NCBI GenBank assembly: GCA_030692515.1
Contig: JAUXZS010000056.1
Span: 248,001-312,000 of the forward strand
Direction of reading: 5' to 3'
Source of the DNA: Bacteroidota bacterium
GTDB lineage: Bacteria; Bacteroidota; Bacteroidia; B-17B0; Aurantibacillaceae
DNA: 64,000 nt
Shown: positions 53,495-63,068 of the stretch, in pieces
Layout: every line of letters begins with the position of its first letter
Position numbering within the stretch: the first letter of the stretch is position 1
Position numbers and translations under genes: made by a program
Notes under the pieces: generated by a model
Seen by the model: only the letters and a program-made list of their open reading frames with translations
Databases searched by the model: none
What the model was told of the DNA's origin: nothing

Positions 53495-54091
53495 TTATTG
53501 TTCTAAGGTGTATTCTTCTTTAGTGGTATTAGTTGTTCCTGAACCAACAGATGTGTCTTCACTATAGATGACCATTTTTTTATTTCTTAATTCACGAACA
53601 TTAAAAGTCATAAAAATTTTATTTCCAGTATACGATGTTTTGAAGATTGAGCTATTAACCACAGTTGAAAAATTCAAAATTAGTTGTTCTTTATTTTTTA
53701 ATTTACCAATACCAGAGGTAAAATTCCACTGGCCAGTTGTTGTAGATAAATCTCCATCAATTGATTGAGTTAGCTTAAAACTTCCATCCTTATCAAACTT
53801 AAATTTATATGAAAAGGAACCTGAAAAGGAATTAATATTTGAAGTGTTGTTATAAGTAGATGTACCGACATAAGAATAAGAGTTACCGGTAATTGTAACA
53901 TTCTCTATGTCTGAAGAATTTCCAGATATATTACTGAAAACCAGCAGGCCACTTTTTACTGCCCAATCGCCAACTACCCTCGCTTTTCTTGTTCTAAAGG
54001 ATATTAAGGGGTCATCCTCTCCTTTTTTTAGGCAACTACTAAAATTAGTAAGAATTGCAACTAACAAAATTAATTTTACGATGAGGTTCAT
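53495..54091 (-). CDS. Lipoprotein of unknown function
   Basis: This 198-residue product has a signal with the lipobox FSSCL, so Cys20 is the likely lipid anchor. The mature domain contains a conserved-looking VVGDWAVKSG near the start. Many beta strands follow (NSYSYVGTSTYN, FSYKFKFDKDGSFKL, TGQWNFTSGIG), a composition seen in lipocalin-like Bacteroidota lipoproteins, though I cannot confirm that. It is followed by the barrel-like gene on the same strand, so the two may make one envelope unit. Confidence 0.74.
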   Translation of the reverse strand: MNLIVKLILLVAILTNFSSCLKKGEDDPLISFRTRKARVVGDWAVKSGLLVFSNISGNSSDIENVTITGNSYSYVGTSTYNNTSNINSFSGSFSYKFKFDKDGSFKLTQSIDGDLSTTTGQWNFTSGIGKLKNKEQLILNFSTVVNSSIFKTSYTGNKIFMTFNVRELRNKKMVIYSEDTSVGSGTTNTTKEEYTLEQ

Positions 54092-54120
54092 AGATGGTTT
54101 TTTATTTAAAAAGTATGCGT

Positions 54121-55065
54121 TTATTTTTTTAAATTCACCAACATATTTTCTACAAGCTTTGGTAAATCATAATGTATGTTCCAGCCCCAGTCTTTTTTGG
54201 CCTCAGCATCGTTAATGCTTTTTGGCCAACTATCGGCAATGGCTTGTCTAAAATCAGGTTTATAGGTAATTGTAAAATCAGGAATGTGTTTTTTTATTTC
54301 TTCTGCAATTTGTTTCGGACTAAAACTAATGCCCGCTAAATTATAAGCGCCACGAATTTTTATCTTTTCGGCAGGCGCATGCATAATTTCTAAAGTAGCA
54401 CGTATAGCGTCTTCCATGTGCATCATTGGTAAGGCAGTATTTTCACTTAAAAAACTTTCATATGTGCCAGTTTTTAAAGCTTCATGAAAAATATGTACAG
54501 CGTAATCTGTAGTTCCACCGCCCGGCGCGCTTTTCCAACCAATTAAACCTGGGTAACGAATACTTCTTGTATCAACCCCATGCTTTTTAAAGTACCATTC
54601 GCACCAACGCTCTCCGGCTTGTTTACTAATGCCGTAAATTGTTGAAGGCTCCATAACCGTGTACTGTGGCGTGTTTTCTTGTGGTGTAGTTGGTCCAAAT
54701 ACGGCGATAGAACTTGGCCAGTAAATTTGTTTAATGTGTTTTTCTTTTCCTAAATCTAAAACATGAAATAAACTTTCCATGTTTAATTTCCACGCAAACA
54801 TCGGATGTTGTTCGCCTGTTGCAGAAAGCATTGCCGCTAAATGATAAACGTGTGTAATGCCATGTTTTTTTACAATTTCAAAAAGCGCTTTACCATCTAA
54901 GGCATCTAATTTTTCGAAAGTATTTTCTGTTGTAACTGCTGGTTCTTTTAAATCAGAAGGAATAACATTTTTATGTCCGTAAATTTTAGATAATTCGGCT
55001 GTTAATTCAAGCCCAATTTGCCCGCCGGCACCAATGATTAATACTTTTTCGTTCTTAGTTGACAT
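54121..55065 (-). CDS. SDR-type L-threonine 3-dehydrogenase
   Basis: The 314-residue protein is an extended short-chain dehydrogenase that resembles the epimerase-like threonine dehydrogenases described in Bacteroidota such as Flavobacterium. These oxidise L-threonine to 2-amino-3-ketobutyrate with NAD. Visible motifs are the Rossmann GAGGQIG, the YxxxK catalytic pair in YGISKQAGE, WPSSIAVFG, and the RYPGLIGW segment. A nucleotide-sugar epimerase is the main alternative, but the conserved substrate-region sequence TTDYAVHIF fits the threonine enzyme. The next enzyme, Kbl, is not in this window. Confidence 0.88.
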   Translation of the reverse strand: MSTKNEKVLIIGAGGQIGLELTAELSKIYGHKNVIPSDLKEPAVTTENTFEKLDALDGKALFEIVKKHGITHVYHLAAMLSATGEQHPMFAWKLNMESLFHVLDLGKEKHIKQIYWPSSIAVFGPTTPQENTPQYTVMEPSTIYGISKQAGERWCEWYFKKHGVDTRSIRYPGLIGWKSAPGGGTTDYAVHIFHEALKTGTYESFLSENTALPMMHMEDAIRATLEIMHAPAEKIKIRGAYNLAGISFSPKQIAEEIKKHIPDFTITYKPDFRQAIADSWPKSINDAEAKKDWGWNIHYDLPKLVENMLVNLKK

Positions 55066-55217
55066 GATTAGAATCAGTTATTTGTTAGCAAACAATTTTG
55101 TACCTTTACAAACGTAATTATAATTTTTGAAATTCGACACAATGTACGCTGTACAAAGTGTAAACACAAAATTTATACTACAAAATGATAATATAAACTG
55201 CAATTATTTTTATCGTT

Positions 55218-56282
55218 ATGGCAATATTAGCGAATCGTGAAAACAAAGACGTTTTAAAACAGCGTTTAAAAGAAGAAAACATCGAGCGAAAAACAATATC
55301 GTTTTACCGATATGTTAATATTTCTAATCCACAAGAATTAAGAGACCAACTTTTTAAAACCTGGAGCGAATGGGGCTGCTTTGGCAGAATCTATATTGCT
55401 AAGGAAGGGATTAACGCGCAAATGAGTGTACCCGAGAAAAACTGGGATAGCTTCGTGGAAAATCTAAACAGCATAATTTATTTTAAAGAGGTGCCTATTA
55501 AACACGCTGTGGATGGTAACGGAAAATCTTTTTACAAATTAGTAATTAAAGTAAAAGAAAAGGTTGTTGCAGATGGCATAGAAGACCCTGACTTTGACCC
55601 TTCAAAAACTGGAAAATATTTAGACGCGATTGAATTTAATAAGGCCTTAGAAGATCCCAACACCATTGTAATTGATATGCGCAATCATTATGAAAGCGAA
55701 GTGGGAAGATTTGAAGGCGCTTTTTGTCCGGATGCTGATACGTTTAGAGAGGAATTACCATTAGTGATTGAGCATTTACATGGACAAGAAGATAAAAAAG
55801 TGCTAATGTATTGTACAGGCGGCATTCGCTGCGAAAAAGCCAGCGCCTATTTTAAACATAAAGGATTTAAAGATGTAAATCATTTACATGGCGGTATTAT
55901 AAAATATGCCGAAGAGATAAAAGAAAAGGGTTTAGAAAGCAAATTTAAAGGAATAAATTTTGTTTTTGACGAGCGAATTGGAGAACGCATAACCACGGAT
56001 GTTTTAAGCACTTGTCATCAGTGTGATGAGCCTTGTGACACTCACGTTAATTGTAAAAATGACGACTGTCATTTATTATTTATTCAATGCAAAAGTTGTG
56101 CTGAAAAAATGAGTGGTTGTTGTACGCCCGAGTGTATTACTATTGCCGCTTTACCAATTGAAGAACAAAGGGCACTGAGAAAAGGCAGAATTAAAAACGG
56201 GCCCGAATGCTTGGCTGTTTATAAGAGTAGACTAAGACCAAACCTTAAGGAAATTCTAAAAAATAATTTATCTTTAGAATAA
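55218..56282 (+). CDS. trhO: tRNA uridine(34) hydroxylase TrhO (rhodanese family)
   Basis: TrhO hydroxylates U34 of certain tRNAs. The 354-residue protein has an N-terminal TrhO-type domain (FYRYVNISNPQELRDQL, KEGINAQMS). A rhodanese domain follows with the catalytic cysteine in MYCTGGIRCEKA and the GGIIKYAEE segment. The C-terminal extension is rich in CxxC-type cysteines (STCHQCDEPCDTHVNC, CKSCAEKMSGCC), which probably bind zinc. The start is the ATG at 55218. A lipoprotein gene begins 9 bases downstream and may be cotranscribed. Confidence 0.92.
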   Translation: MAILANRENKDVLKQRLKEENIERKTISFYRYVNISNPQELRDQLFKTWSEWGCFGRIYIAKEGINAQMSVPEKNWDSFVENLNSIIYFKEVPIKHAVDGNGKSFYKLVIKVKEKVVADGIEDPDFDPSKTGKYLDAIEFNKALEDPNTIVIDMRNHYESEVGRFEGAFCPDADTFREELPLVIEHLHGQEDKKVLMYCTGGIRCEKASAYFKHKGFKDVNHLHGGIIKYAEEIKEKGLESKFKGINFVFDERIGERITTDVLSTCHQCDEPCDTHVNCKNDDCHLLFIQCKSCAEKMSGCCTPECITIAALPIEEQRALRKGRIKNGPECLAVYKSRLRPNLKEILKNNLSLE

Positions 56283-56290
56283 ATATTGAT

Positions 56291-56845
56291 ATGAAAAGAT
56301 TAGTTGGAATAGGCGTTTTTATTTTGCTGTTAAGCATTATAGGTTCATGCAAAAAAATCAGAAAACTAAAAGAGTTTGATTTGATGTATACTGAAGACAT
56401 TATAATTCCGGCCAATAATACTGTGTTAACGGTTCCTTTTGACATTTTTACTCCAGAACAAACAACAAATACTGAGGCAGAATATGATAACCAAGGCACC
56501 AGTTCTAAGTTGGTTGAAGAGGTAAAACTTACTAAATTATTGTTTTCAATAAAATCTCCTACATCTAGTAATTTTGATTTTTTAAACTCTGTAGAAATCT
56601 TTTTATCAAGCCCAAATAACACTGAAATACTTGTTGCTTCAAAATATAATATCCCAGAAACAGGATTAAAGCAGCTTGAAATGGAAGTGTCTTCGGAGAA
56701 TCTTAAAAACATTTTACAAGACGAATCTTATAATTTAAGAGTAAAAGCAGTAACCGATAAAACTATTTTTTCTGATATTACGGTTACAACAAACGCAACC
56801 TTTCATGTAAAAGCTAGGGTTAAAAATGTATTTAAAAGAAAATAA
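56291..56845 (+). CDS. Lipoprotein of unknown function
   Basis: This 184-residue protein has a signal peptide ending in the lipobox IIGSCKK, so Cys20 is the likely lipid anchor. The mature part is mainly beta sequence (TVPFDIFTPEQ, LFSIKSPTSSNFDFLNSVEIFLS, FHVKARVKNVFKRK) with no clear motif. It could be an adhesin-like or structural lipoprotein. It follows trhO closely and precedes hmgA by 35 bases on the same strand. Neither neighbour gives a functional clue. Confidence 0.72.
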   Translation: MKRLVGIGVFILLLSIIGSCKKIRKLKEFDLMYTEDIIIPANNTVLTVPFDIFTPEQTTNTEAEYDNQGTSSKLVEEVKLTKLLFSIKSPTSSNFDFLNSVEIFLSSPNNTEILVASKYNIPETGLKQLEMEVSSENLKNILQDESYNLRVKAVTDKTIFSDITVTTNATFHVKARVKNVFKRK

Positions 56846-56880
56846 TCGCATTAAGCAACAGGATATTAAATTAAATAAAA

Positions 56881-58038
56881 ATGCCTATCTATCATAAACT
56901 TGGAAAAATTCCAGCAAAAAGACATACCGTTTTTAAAAGCGAAAAAGGAAATTATTATTACGAACAACTTTTTGGAACAGAAGGTTTTTCAGGCATGGAC
57001 TCCTTGCTATACCATACGCACAGACCAACTCAAGTAAAAGAAATTTTACGAAGTTATTCCGTTGCCCCAAAAATTGCTATCCAAAAAAACATTAAATCAC
57101 TTTTATTAAAAGGTTTTGAAATAAAACCAACGCCAGATTTTTTAGAAAGCAGAAAAACATTATTAATTAATGGTGATTGCGCAATTGGTTTAGCGGCCCC
57201 AACAAAAAGTCAAACAGATTATTTTTATAAAAATGCAGATGCCGATGAATTGCTTTTTATTCATAAAGGAAAAGGAACGTTAAAAACCTTTATGGGTAAC
57301 ATTCAATTTGAATATGGCGATTATTTAATTATTCCACGTGGAATGATTTACCAAATGCATTTTGATACAACTGATAATAGAATTTTATATTGCGAAAGTT
57401 TTGCGCCCTATTACACACCAAAGCGTTATAAAAACTCTCAAGGACAACTATTAGAGCACTCACCGTTTTGTGAGCGCGATTATAAATTACCAACCGATTT
57501 AGAAACGCATGATGAAAAAGGTGATTTTATTGTGAAGATAAAAAAAGAAGGTATGATGCACGAGTTTGTTTATGCAACACATCCTTTTGATGTTGTGGGT
57601 TGGGATGGCTATAATTTTCCTTGGGGATTTTCTATTCATAATTTTGAACCAATTACAGGGCGCTTGCACCAACCACCACCGGTTCACCAAACTTTTGAAA
57701 CTTCTACATTTGTAGTGTGTAGTTTTGTTCCGCGTTTATATGATTATCATCCGCTTTCTATTCCCGCACCATACAACCATAGTAACATTGATAGTGATGA
57801 GGTATTGTATTATGTAGATGGTGATTTTATGAGTCGGAACAATATTGAACAAGGACACATTACTCTACACCCAAAAGGCATTCCTCACGGGCCGGCGCCA
57901 GGAGCCATGGAGCGCAGTATTGGTCATAAAGAAACTCAAGAGTTAGCGGTAATGATAGATACATTTAGACCCTTAATGGTTACCGAAGAAGCAATGGGAA
58001 TTGATGACGGGAAGTATTATAAAAGTTGGGTGGAGTAG
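56881..58038 (+). CDS. hmgA: Homogentisate 1,2-dioxygenase
   Basis: HmgA opens the ring of homogentisate to maleylacetoacetate in tyrosine and phenylalanine breakdown. At 385 residues it is of normal length for the bacterial enzyme. The cupin core (about 115-180: ELLFIHKGKGTLKTF, GDYLIIPRG) and the active-site region match the family. In that region PWGFSIHNFEP, ITGRLHQPPPVHQTF and PHGPAPGAMERSIG carry candidate iron-binding His and Glu residues. The other pathway genes (hpd, fah) are not in this window. It ends in a strong terminator shared with the convergent gene. Confidence 0.92.
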   Translation: MPIYHKLGKIPAKRHTVFKSEKGNYYYEQLFGTEGFSGMDSLLYHTHRPTQVKEILRSYSVAPKIAIQKNIKSLLLKGFEIKPTPDFLESRKTLLINGDCAIGLAAPTKSQTDYFYKNADADELLFIHKGKGTLKTFMGNIQFEYGDYLIIPRGMIYQMHFDTTDNRILYCESFAPYYTPKRYKNSQGQLLEHSPFCERDYKLPTDLETHDEKGDFIVKIKKEGMMHEFVYATHPFDVVGWDGYNFPWGFSIHNFEPITGRLHQPPPVHQTFETSTFVVCSFVPRLYDYHPLSIPAPYNHSNIDSDEVLYYVDGDFMSRNNIEQGHITLHPKGIPHGPAPGAMERSIGHKETQELAVMIDTFRPLMVTEEAMGIDDGKYYKSWVE

Positions 58039-58051
58039 TAATACCCATAAT

Positions 58052-58096
58052 AAAAAATCCGAAAATTGATTGTTTATATCAATTTTCGGATTTTTT
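58052..58096. terminator. Long bidirectional terminator after hmgA
   Basis: A 19-bp perfect stem (58052-58070 and 58078-58096, containing aatccgaaaattgat) encloses a 7-base loop, with T-runs on both strands. It separates hmgA from the convergent secreted gene. Confidence 0.92.
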
Positions 58097-58110
58097 GTAA
58101 AAGAAGTTTT

Positions 58111-59073
58111 TTATTTTATTTGTGATGCATTTACGATTCTTCCGCATCCTGTCCCATCAAGCTTCAACAACACTTCTCCAGTTGAATCAAATTGAGTAGT
58201 GTTATTTGGGCGCAGTTTTGCTCTATAAACATCACCATGTTTACAAGCGAATTTAGTTTTTTCACCTGGCTTAAGTCTTTGAGATACACCGCTACCATAA
58301 TGCATTAACAAATCAACTTTCATGTCATTTACTAAAGTAACTTGTGCCTGAGCCATTTCTGCTTGTTTCTTTTTGCCTTCTTCTGAATTCCAATATTTTC
58401 CGTTAATAGAATCGCGAACTAAATCCCATCTTTTTTCTCCTTTAGTTAATTCATTTTGGTAATCATCACTTTTCTTTTTTCCTTCAGCAGTTGCAAGAAC
58501 TTCAGCTTGTTTTTTGAAGGCATCGTTTAAATAATTTTGAAGTGTTTCAACGTGTTTAGCCTTTTCTCCGTCTTTTTTTGAGCTCATTACAGCCTTCATC
58601 ACTTTTAATCCCTTAACCTCTCCCTTTTTTAAACACTTATCAATTACATAATTATCTTTATCTTTCCACTTATTTAAAACATAAACCCACTCATCAATAA
58701 AAACGATACGATCTTCGTTATTAAAACTAATACCCTTATAGCCTGCCATTGCTTTATGACTTTGTAAGCGACCACTAACATAGGTACATGGAAATGCAGC
58801 GTTGTCTGGATAGTAAGTACTCATATCTGTTGCTTCCTCATACTTTTTCACGCTCAATTGTTTTAAATCACTCTCGTATGGTTTGATTTCTACCGTCCAG
58901 ATTCCCTTATCAAGACCTTCAAAATTGTATGCGCCATTTGACGGATTAGTAAGGTAAGGTGTATACTTTCCTTCACCCATTTTTTCGGCTTTAACTGTTT
59001 GGTTATCCTGTGCATTTAAAGAAATGCTTGCGCTTAATATTAATAGTGCGAAATAATTTTTTTTAAGTTTCAT
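58111..59073 (-). CDS. Secreted protein of unknown function with a Lys-rich coiled coil
   Basis: I start at the ATG at 59071-59073, which gives a signal peptide (NYFALLILSASISLNAQ); the frame extends 24 codons further but loses it. The 320-residue protein has an N-terminal beta part (ESDLKQLSVKKYEEATDMSTYYPDN). A charged helical middle follows (KHVETLQNYLNDAFKKQAE, KKKSDDYQNEL). The C-terminal part contains FACKHGDVYRAKL, and its cysteines may form a disulfide. No family is recognised. It lies downstream of a LytTR two-component pair and could be one of its targets, an inference from position only. Confidence 0.74.
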   Translation of the reverse strand: MKLKKNYFALLILSASISLNAQDNQTVKAEKMGEGKYTPYLTNPSNGAYNFEGLDKGIWTVEIKPYESDLKQLSVKKYEEATDMSTYYPDNAAFPCTYVSGRLQSHKAMAGYKGISFNNEDRIVFIDEWVYVLNKWKDKDNYVIDKCLKKGEVKGLKVMKAVMSSKKDGEKAKHVETLQNYLNDAFKKQAEVLATAEGKKKSDDYQNELTKGEKRWDLVRDSINGKYWNSEEGKKKQAEMAQAQVTLVNDMKVDLLMHYGSGVSQRLKPGEKTKFACKHGDVYRAKLRPNNTTQFDSTGEVLLKLDGTGCGRIVNASQIK

Positions 59074-59180
59074 TTTTTTGTAAAATTTATTTTGTTTGGG
59101 CAAAAATAACAGTTTAACCAACGAAGAACTGTTTTGCTTTAGCAATGGACAATTTGATTTATTAATGGAAAGTACAGTTT

Positions 59181-59927
59181 TTAGGAAGCAAGAGCTTTTT
59201 CGAAATCTTCTTTACGATATTTCGAAAGTTTGGCTTTAATAGAATGCTTTAAACCAATTTCGCCCGTAGAGCGGTTATAATTATCAACCGCTTTTATATC
59301 AATAAGCCATGATTTATGAGCTCTAAAAAAATTCTTATTATCAATCAGAAGTTTTTCAAAATGCTTTAAGTTTTTGCTCACAGTATATTTTTTAAAATTT
59401 GTATGAATTATACTATAAGCTTCTTGAGCTTCTATTGCAATAATTTCTGATGTAGGCACAATACATTGATTTCCTTTATCTGTAACCACAATGTTGTTTA
59501 TGTTTTTTGATTTAAGGGAATCTAACAAAACGGAATAGTTTGCAATTTGTTTTTTATCTAACAACCTTTCACCCACTTTATCAATAGCAGACTTAAGACG
59601 AGGAATTTCTACTGGTTTTAATAAATAATCAACAGCAGAGCACTCAAAGGCCTTAATGGCATATTGATCGTAGGCTGTAACAAAAATGATTTCGAAATTA
59701 ATTTTATCAAAAAAGTTGACGATTTCATAACCAGAATAATTAGGCATTTCTATATCTAAAAACACTAAGTCGGGCTTTTTGCTTTTTATCACCTCTACGG
59801 CATCTTTCAAGTTATTAAATTTGGAAATTATTTCAACATTAGGACAAAACGAATGCAATAAATTTGAAAGAACATCTAAGGCTCTTTCTTCATCGTCAAC
59901 AATTATTGCAGTTATTTTTGAAGTCAT
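59181..59927 (-). CDS. LytTR-family response regulator
   Basis: This 248-residue regulator has a receiver domain with IIVDDEERA, the phosphoacceptor Asp in LVFLDIEMPN, the FVTAYDQYAI segment and LLKPVEIPRL. A C-terminal LytTR DNA-binding domain (about 145-248) follows with EIIAIEAQEAYSIIH and FFRAHKSWLIDIK. It pairs with the histidine kinase encoded immediately upstream on the same strand (73-base gap). Such AlgR/AgrA-type regulators bind direct repeats. No such repeat is confidently seen near its neighbours. Confidence 0.94.
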   Translation of the reverse strand: MTSKITAIIVDDEERALDVLSNLLHSFCPNVEIISKFNNLKDAVEVIKSKKPDLVFLDIEMPNYSGYEIVNFFDKINFEIIFVTAYDQYAIKAFECSAVDYLLKPVEIPRLKSAIDKVGERLLDKKQIANYSVLLDSLKSKNINNIVVTDKGNQCIVPTSEIIAIEAQEAYSIIHTNFKKYTVSKNLKHFEKLLIDNKNFFRAHKSWLIDIKAVDNYNRSTGEIGLKHSIKAKLSKYRKEDFEKALAS

Positions 59928-60000
59928 TTAAACAAATGTATTAAAGTAATTAGTGTAGTAAATTTATAATTTATGAATAGCACATTTAATTTAGCAATAG

Positions 60001-62853
60001 CTAAAAGCGGCGTTTAAACGGCAAATTAATTGTTACCCGGGTACCCACAACTAAACCATTTTCTTTTAAATCATCATAGTAATAATTTAAATTCCCGCCA
60101 AAGCTATGTTTCAAAATTTCAAAACGATTTTTAATTGCCTCACTTGAAAAAGATTCATGACTCCGTTTTTGCCTTGCTTTAATTTCCTTAGCTTTTTCTC
60201 TACCGATTCCGTTATCTTCTATAACGCATTTTAATTCTGAATCTAAAGTAAACGTTATAGATATTTTTTTTGAGCCTTTTCTGTGAAGAAGTCCATGAAC
60301 AAATGCATTTTCAATAAAAGGCTGAATAAGCATTGGTGGAACAAGGATGCCTTCAACATCATTAATGTTTACATAAGTTTCTAAATCTGTTTTAAAGCGC
60401 ATTTTTTCTATAGATAAGTACAGGTTTATTAGTTTTACTTCATTTTCAAAGTCAATAAACTCTTTGTCAGAATTGGATAGGGTTGATCGAATTAAATTTG
60501 CAAACTTGGTAATATAATCATACGATTGTTCAACATCCTTTTTTAAAACTAAATCTTGAATAGAGTTTAGGGCATTAAAAATAAAATGCGGGTTCATTTG
60601 TGATTGAATGGCGGTGAGTTTAGAACTATTTAATTCGTTTCGTTTTCTGTCTTCTTCTCTTTGCCTTTTTAGCCAAGCAATAAACAATAGACTAATCACC
60701 CCAAGCACCAGAATAAAAACAACAATAATAAACCAGAATGATTGCCAAAATGGTTTATGAATCACAAAAGAATATGCTAGCGTTGGGCTAAATTTATTTC
60801 TAAACTTTAATCTGGTTTTAAATGTATAGTCGCCAGGCGCTAGGGATTTGTAATCTATAATATGATCTAAATAATTGCTTTCACGCCAAAAAGATTCCGC
60901 ACCAATTAATTGATATTGATAAACAATTTCATTCTGGTGCTTTAATGAAATTGCTTTTAAGTGAAAAGAAAATTTCTTTTGTTTATAATTAAAATCATAA
61001 ATAGTATCGGCTAAAGTAGAATCATTAACAACAACTTTATCAATTGTAAGAACCGGTAGTTCAGGTGATAAATCTAATTTCGAAAAAGTTAATTGCTGCA
61101 CCGTTCTATTATTAATTAGCCAGATGGTATCGTTAATAATTTCAAAATCTATAATGGTATTTGAACTAAGACCTGAAGATTTGTTTATTAATTGTATTTG
61201 TTTCCCACTCCTATCAAAAACATTTAAGCCCTCTTTTGAAGTGATATAAAAATTATTTTTATAGCTTTTAATTTTTGAACTTGTAATGTCCGAAAACGGA
61301 CGATTGATTTCCCAATGATTAATAAGTGAATCGCCTTTAAAAATAAACACGCCGGAATTAGCGGTTGCTACATATGCCAAATTATCTTTTAAAATAATGT
61401 TTTGTGCAATAACGTTTTGATTTTTGTATTTAAAATACTTTATTCTTTCATTATTAATTATAAACGCTAAACCCCTTGATGTACCAGCGTACAGTACCGC
61501 ATTATTTTTATTATAAGCTATACAATAAAGCCTGAATTCTAATTGCGGAATGGTTTGTATCGATGAGCGCTTCGAATTTAATATATATCCATTATAATTG
61601 CTGGCAATATAACAAATCGAATCATTTAGAATAAATACATCTTTGATTGAACCAAGCTCTAATATTTTTTCGGTTTTGTTTTTTAAATCCACTAATTTAG
61701 AGTTGCCATCATTATACAATAGCTTGTCGTTTCCTAGATACTTTAAAAATTCGACGCCATTTCTACCAGAATTTCTGAACACACTCAAATCTCCATTTGT
61801 ACTTTGGTTATATATAACTCCCCCTTCAGTGCCATAAAAAAAACCAAATTCCTCAGCATTGGTAATTGTAATGGCGTTGGTTTGAGCGGGTAAACTTATA
61901 TTAAAAGCGTTCTGGTTTGGGATTACAAGAATTCCTTTTCCAAAGGTGCCTAGTAAAATATTTGACTCTCTATCTTCGTAAACAGTGGAAATAAAAGTAT
62001 TCTCAAAAATTAAATTCGAATTGTTTTTAATTTTGAGTTGCTTATCGAACTGGAATAAACCTTTAGAATTTTTTACCAACCATAAAACATCGGAACTTGT
62101 ATAATATCGAGCATATGAGTTGTTCTTTACCAACTCTTTTGCATCAATTACTTTGTGCAATTTACCTTGCGACTGTGAGTATAATTCTTTGGTTTTTGTG
62201 AGGTAAAGATAAAGTTTGTGATTAAATATTAATCCTGAAACTCCAGCAAGCGTATCAACGCCATCAAATATAAATTTTTGATACTTAAAACGGTTGTTCT
62301 TTAATTTTACGGCAAGGTAATTTGGGATACCGAAAATTGATATTGAGCTATCTTTTTCTTTAATTAAAAAATGAACATCACCCATTTGATTAACAAATTT
62401 ATTCTTGAATACAAAAGGCTTTTTATTTAATTCGACAACAATTATTTTTTTCGATGAAATAATTAAACGATTTAAATTATCTATTTCTATATCAAAATCA
62501 GACTGCATCAAAGAATCTGGTATTGTATAATATAAGTTGCACGCGCCATCTTTATACTTAAAAATCTGGCCACTTAGATTAAAAAAGAAGATGTTTCCAG
62601 AATAATCCTCAGTTAAATCAAAAATGCCGTTTGAAAGGGCGTTCTCAAGTTTAACGGATTCAAAAGTATAACCATTATAAACAATTAAGCCTTGGTCACT
62701 TGCTATGTAAAGGATTTTATCCTTTGATTGATGAAAACAATAAATTTTTGTACCCTCTAATTCATCCCCTCCTAAAGTAAAAAAAGATGGTTGTTGACTT
62801 TTAGAAATAAAAAAAGCGAAAACAAAAACGAATATAATTTTTAGTTTTATCAA
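60001..62853 (-). CDS. Propeller/Y_Y_Y sensor histidine kinase (LytS-like)
   Basis: The 950-residue kinase has an N-terminal signal peptide (KIIFVFVFAFFISKSQQ) and a periplasmic beta-propeller (about 25-585, repeats like YIASDQGLIVYNGYTF and NILLGTFGKGIL). A Y_Y_Y-type domain, one membrane helix (about 705-727) and a His_kinase core follow. The phosphoacceptor is in QMNPHFIFNALNSIQDL and the ATP site in QPFIENAFVHGLLHRKG and EDNGIGREKA. The only usable start in frame is a TTG at 62853. Its sensor resembles the PP2C receptor at 4.4 kb, so two related periplasmic sensors with different outputs occur here. Confidence 0.91.
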   Translation of the reverse strand: MIKLKIIFVFVFAFFISKSQQPSFFTLGGDELEGTKIYCFHQSKDKILYIASDQGLIVYNGYTFESVKLENALSNGIFDLTEDYSGNIFFFNLSGQIFKYKDGACNLYYTIPDSLMQSDFDIEIDNLNRLIISSKKIIVVELNKKPFVFKNKFVNQMGDVHFLIKEKDSSISIFGIPNYLAVKLKNNRFKYQKFIFDGVDTLAGVSGLIFNHKLYLYLTKTKELYSQSQGKLHKVIDAKELVKNNSYARYYTSSDVLWLVKNSKGLFQFDKQLKIKNNSNLIFENTFISTVYEDRESNILLGTFGKGILVIPNQNAFNISLPAQTNAITITNAEEFGFFYGTEGGVIYNQSTNGDLSVFRNSGRNGVEFLKYLGNDKLLYNDGNSKLVDLKNKTEKILELGSIKDVFILNDSICYIASNYNGYILNSKRSSIQTIPQLEFRLYCIAYNKNNAVLYAGTSRGLAFIINNERIKYFKYKNQNVIAQNIILKDNLAYVATANSGVFIFKGDSLINHWEINRPFSDITSSKIKSYKNNFYITSKEGLNVFDRSGKQIQLINKSSGLSSNTIIDFEIINDTIWLINNRTVQQLTFSKLDLSPELPVLTIDKVVVNDSTLADTIYDFNYKQKKFSFHLKAISLKHQNEIVYQYQLIGAESFWRESNYLDHIIDYKSLAPGDYTFKTRLKFRNKFSPTLAYSFVIHKPFWQSFWFIIVVFILVLGVISLLFIAWLKRQREEDRKRNELNSSKLTAIQSQMNPHFIFNALNSIQDLVLKKDVEQSYDYITKFANLIRSTLSNSDKEFIDFENEVKLINLYLSIEKMRFKTDLETYVNINDVEGILVPPMLIQPFIENAFVHGLLHRKGSKKISITFTLDSELKCVIEDNGIGREKAKEIKARQKRSHESFSSEAIKNRFEILKHSFGGNLNYYYDDLKENGLVVGTRVTINLPFKRRF

Positions 62854-63068
62854 AGCATAAAGCTATAAATGTTTTTTATCATGTCAAGAAAACATCATAA
62901 AATATAAATAGGGAAAAGATAAGTTTTAAAAGGATAAGCGTTTTCTGGCAAGAAAAAGTATGAGAGACAGGTTTTATAAGGGACCCCACTTTAGACAATC
63001 AAAAAGATTAAATTAAGCGACAAACATCTGTTTGACTTATCGCGACTTAAGAATAACTTGTCCTCAGA
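62854..63068. other. Gene-free gap between the kinase and trpS
   Basis: In these 215 bases I see no ORF with support. One short perfect hairpin, CAAACA-TC-TGTTTG (63021-63034), lies about 35 bases past the trpS stop. On the minus strand it is followed by a T-rich stretch, so it might be a weak trpS terminator. Confidence 0.35.
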
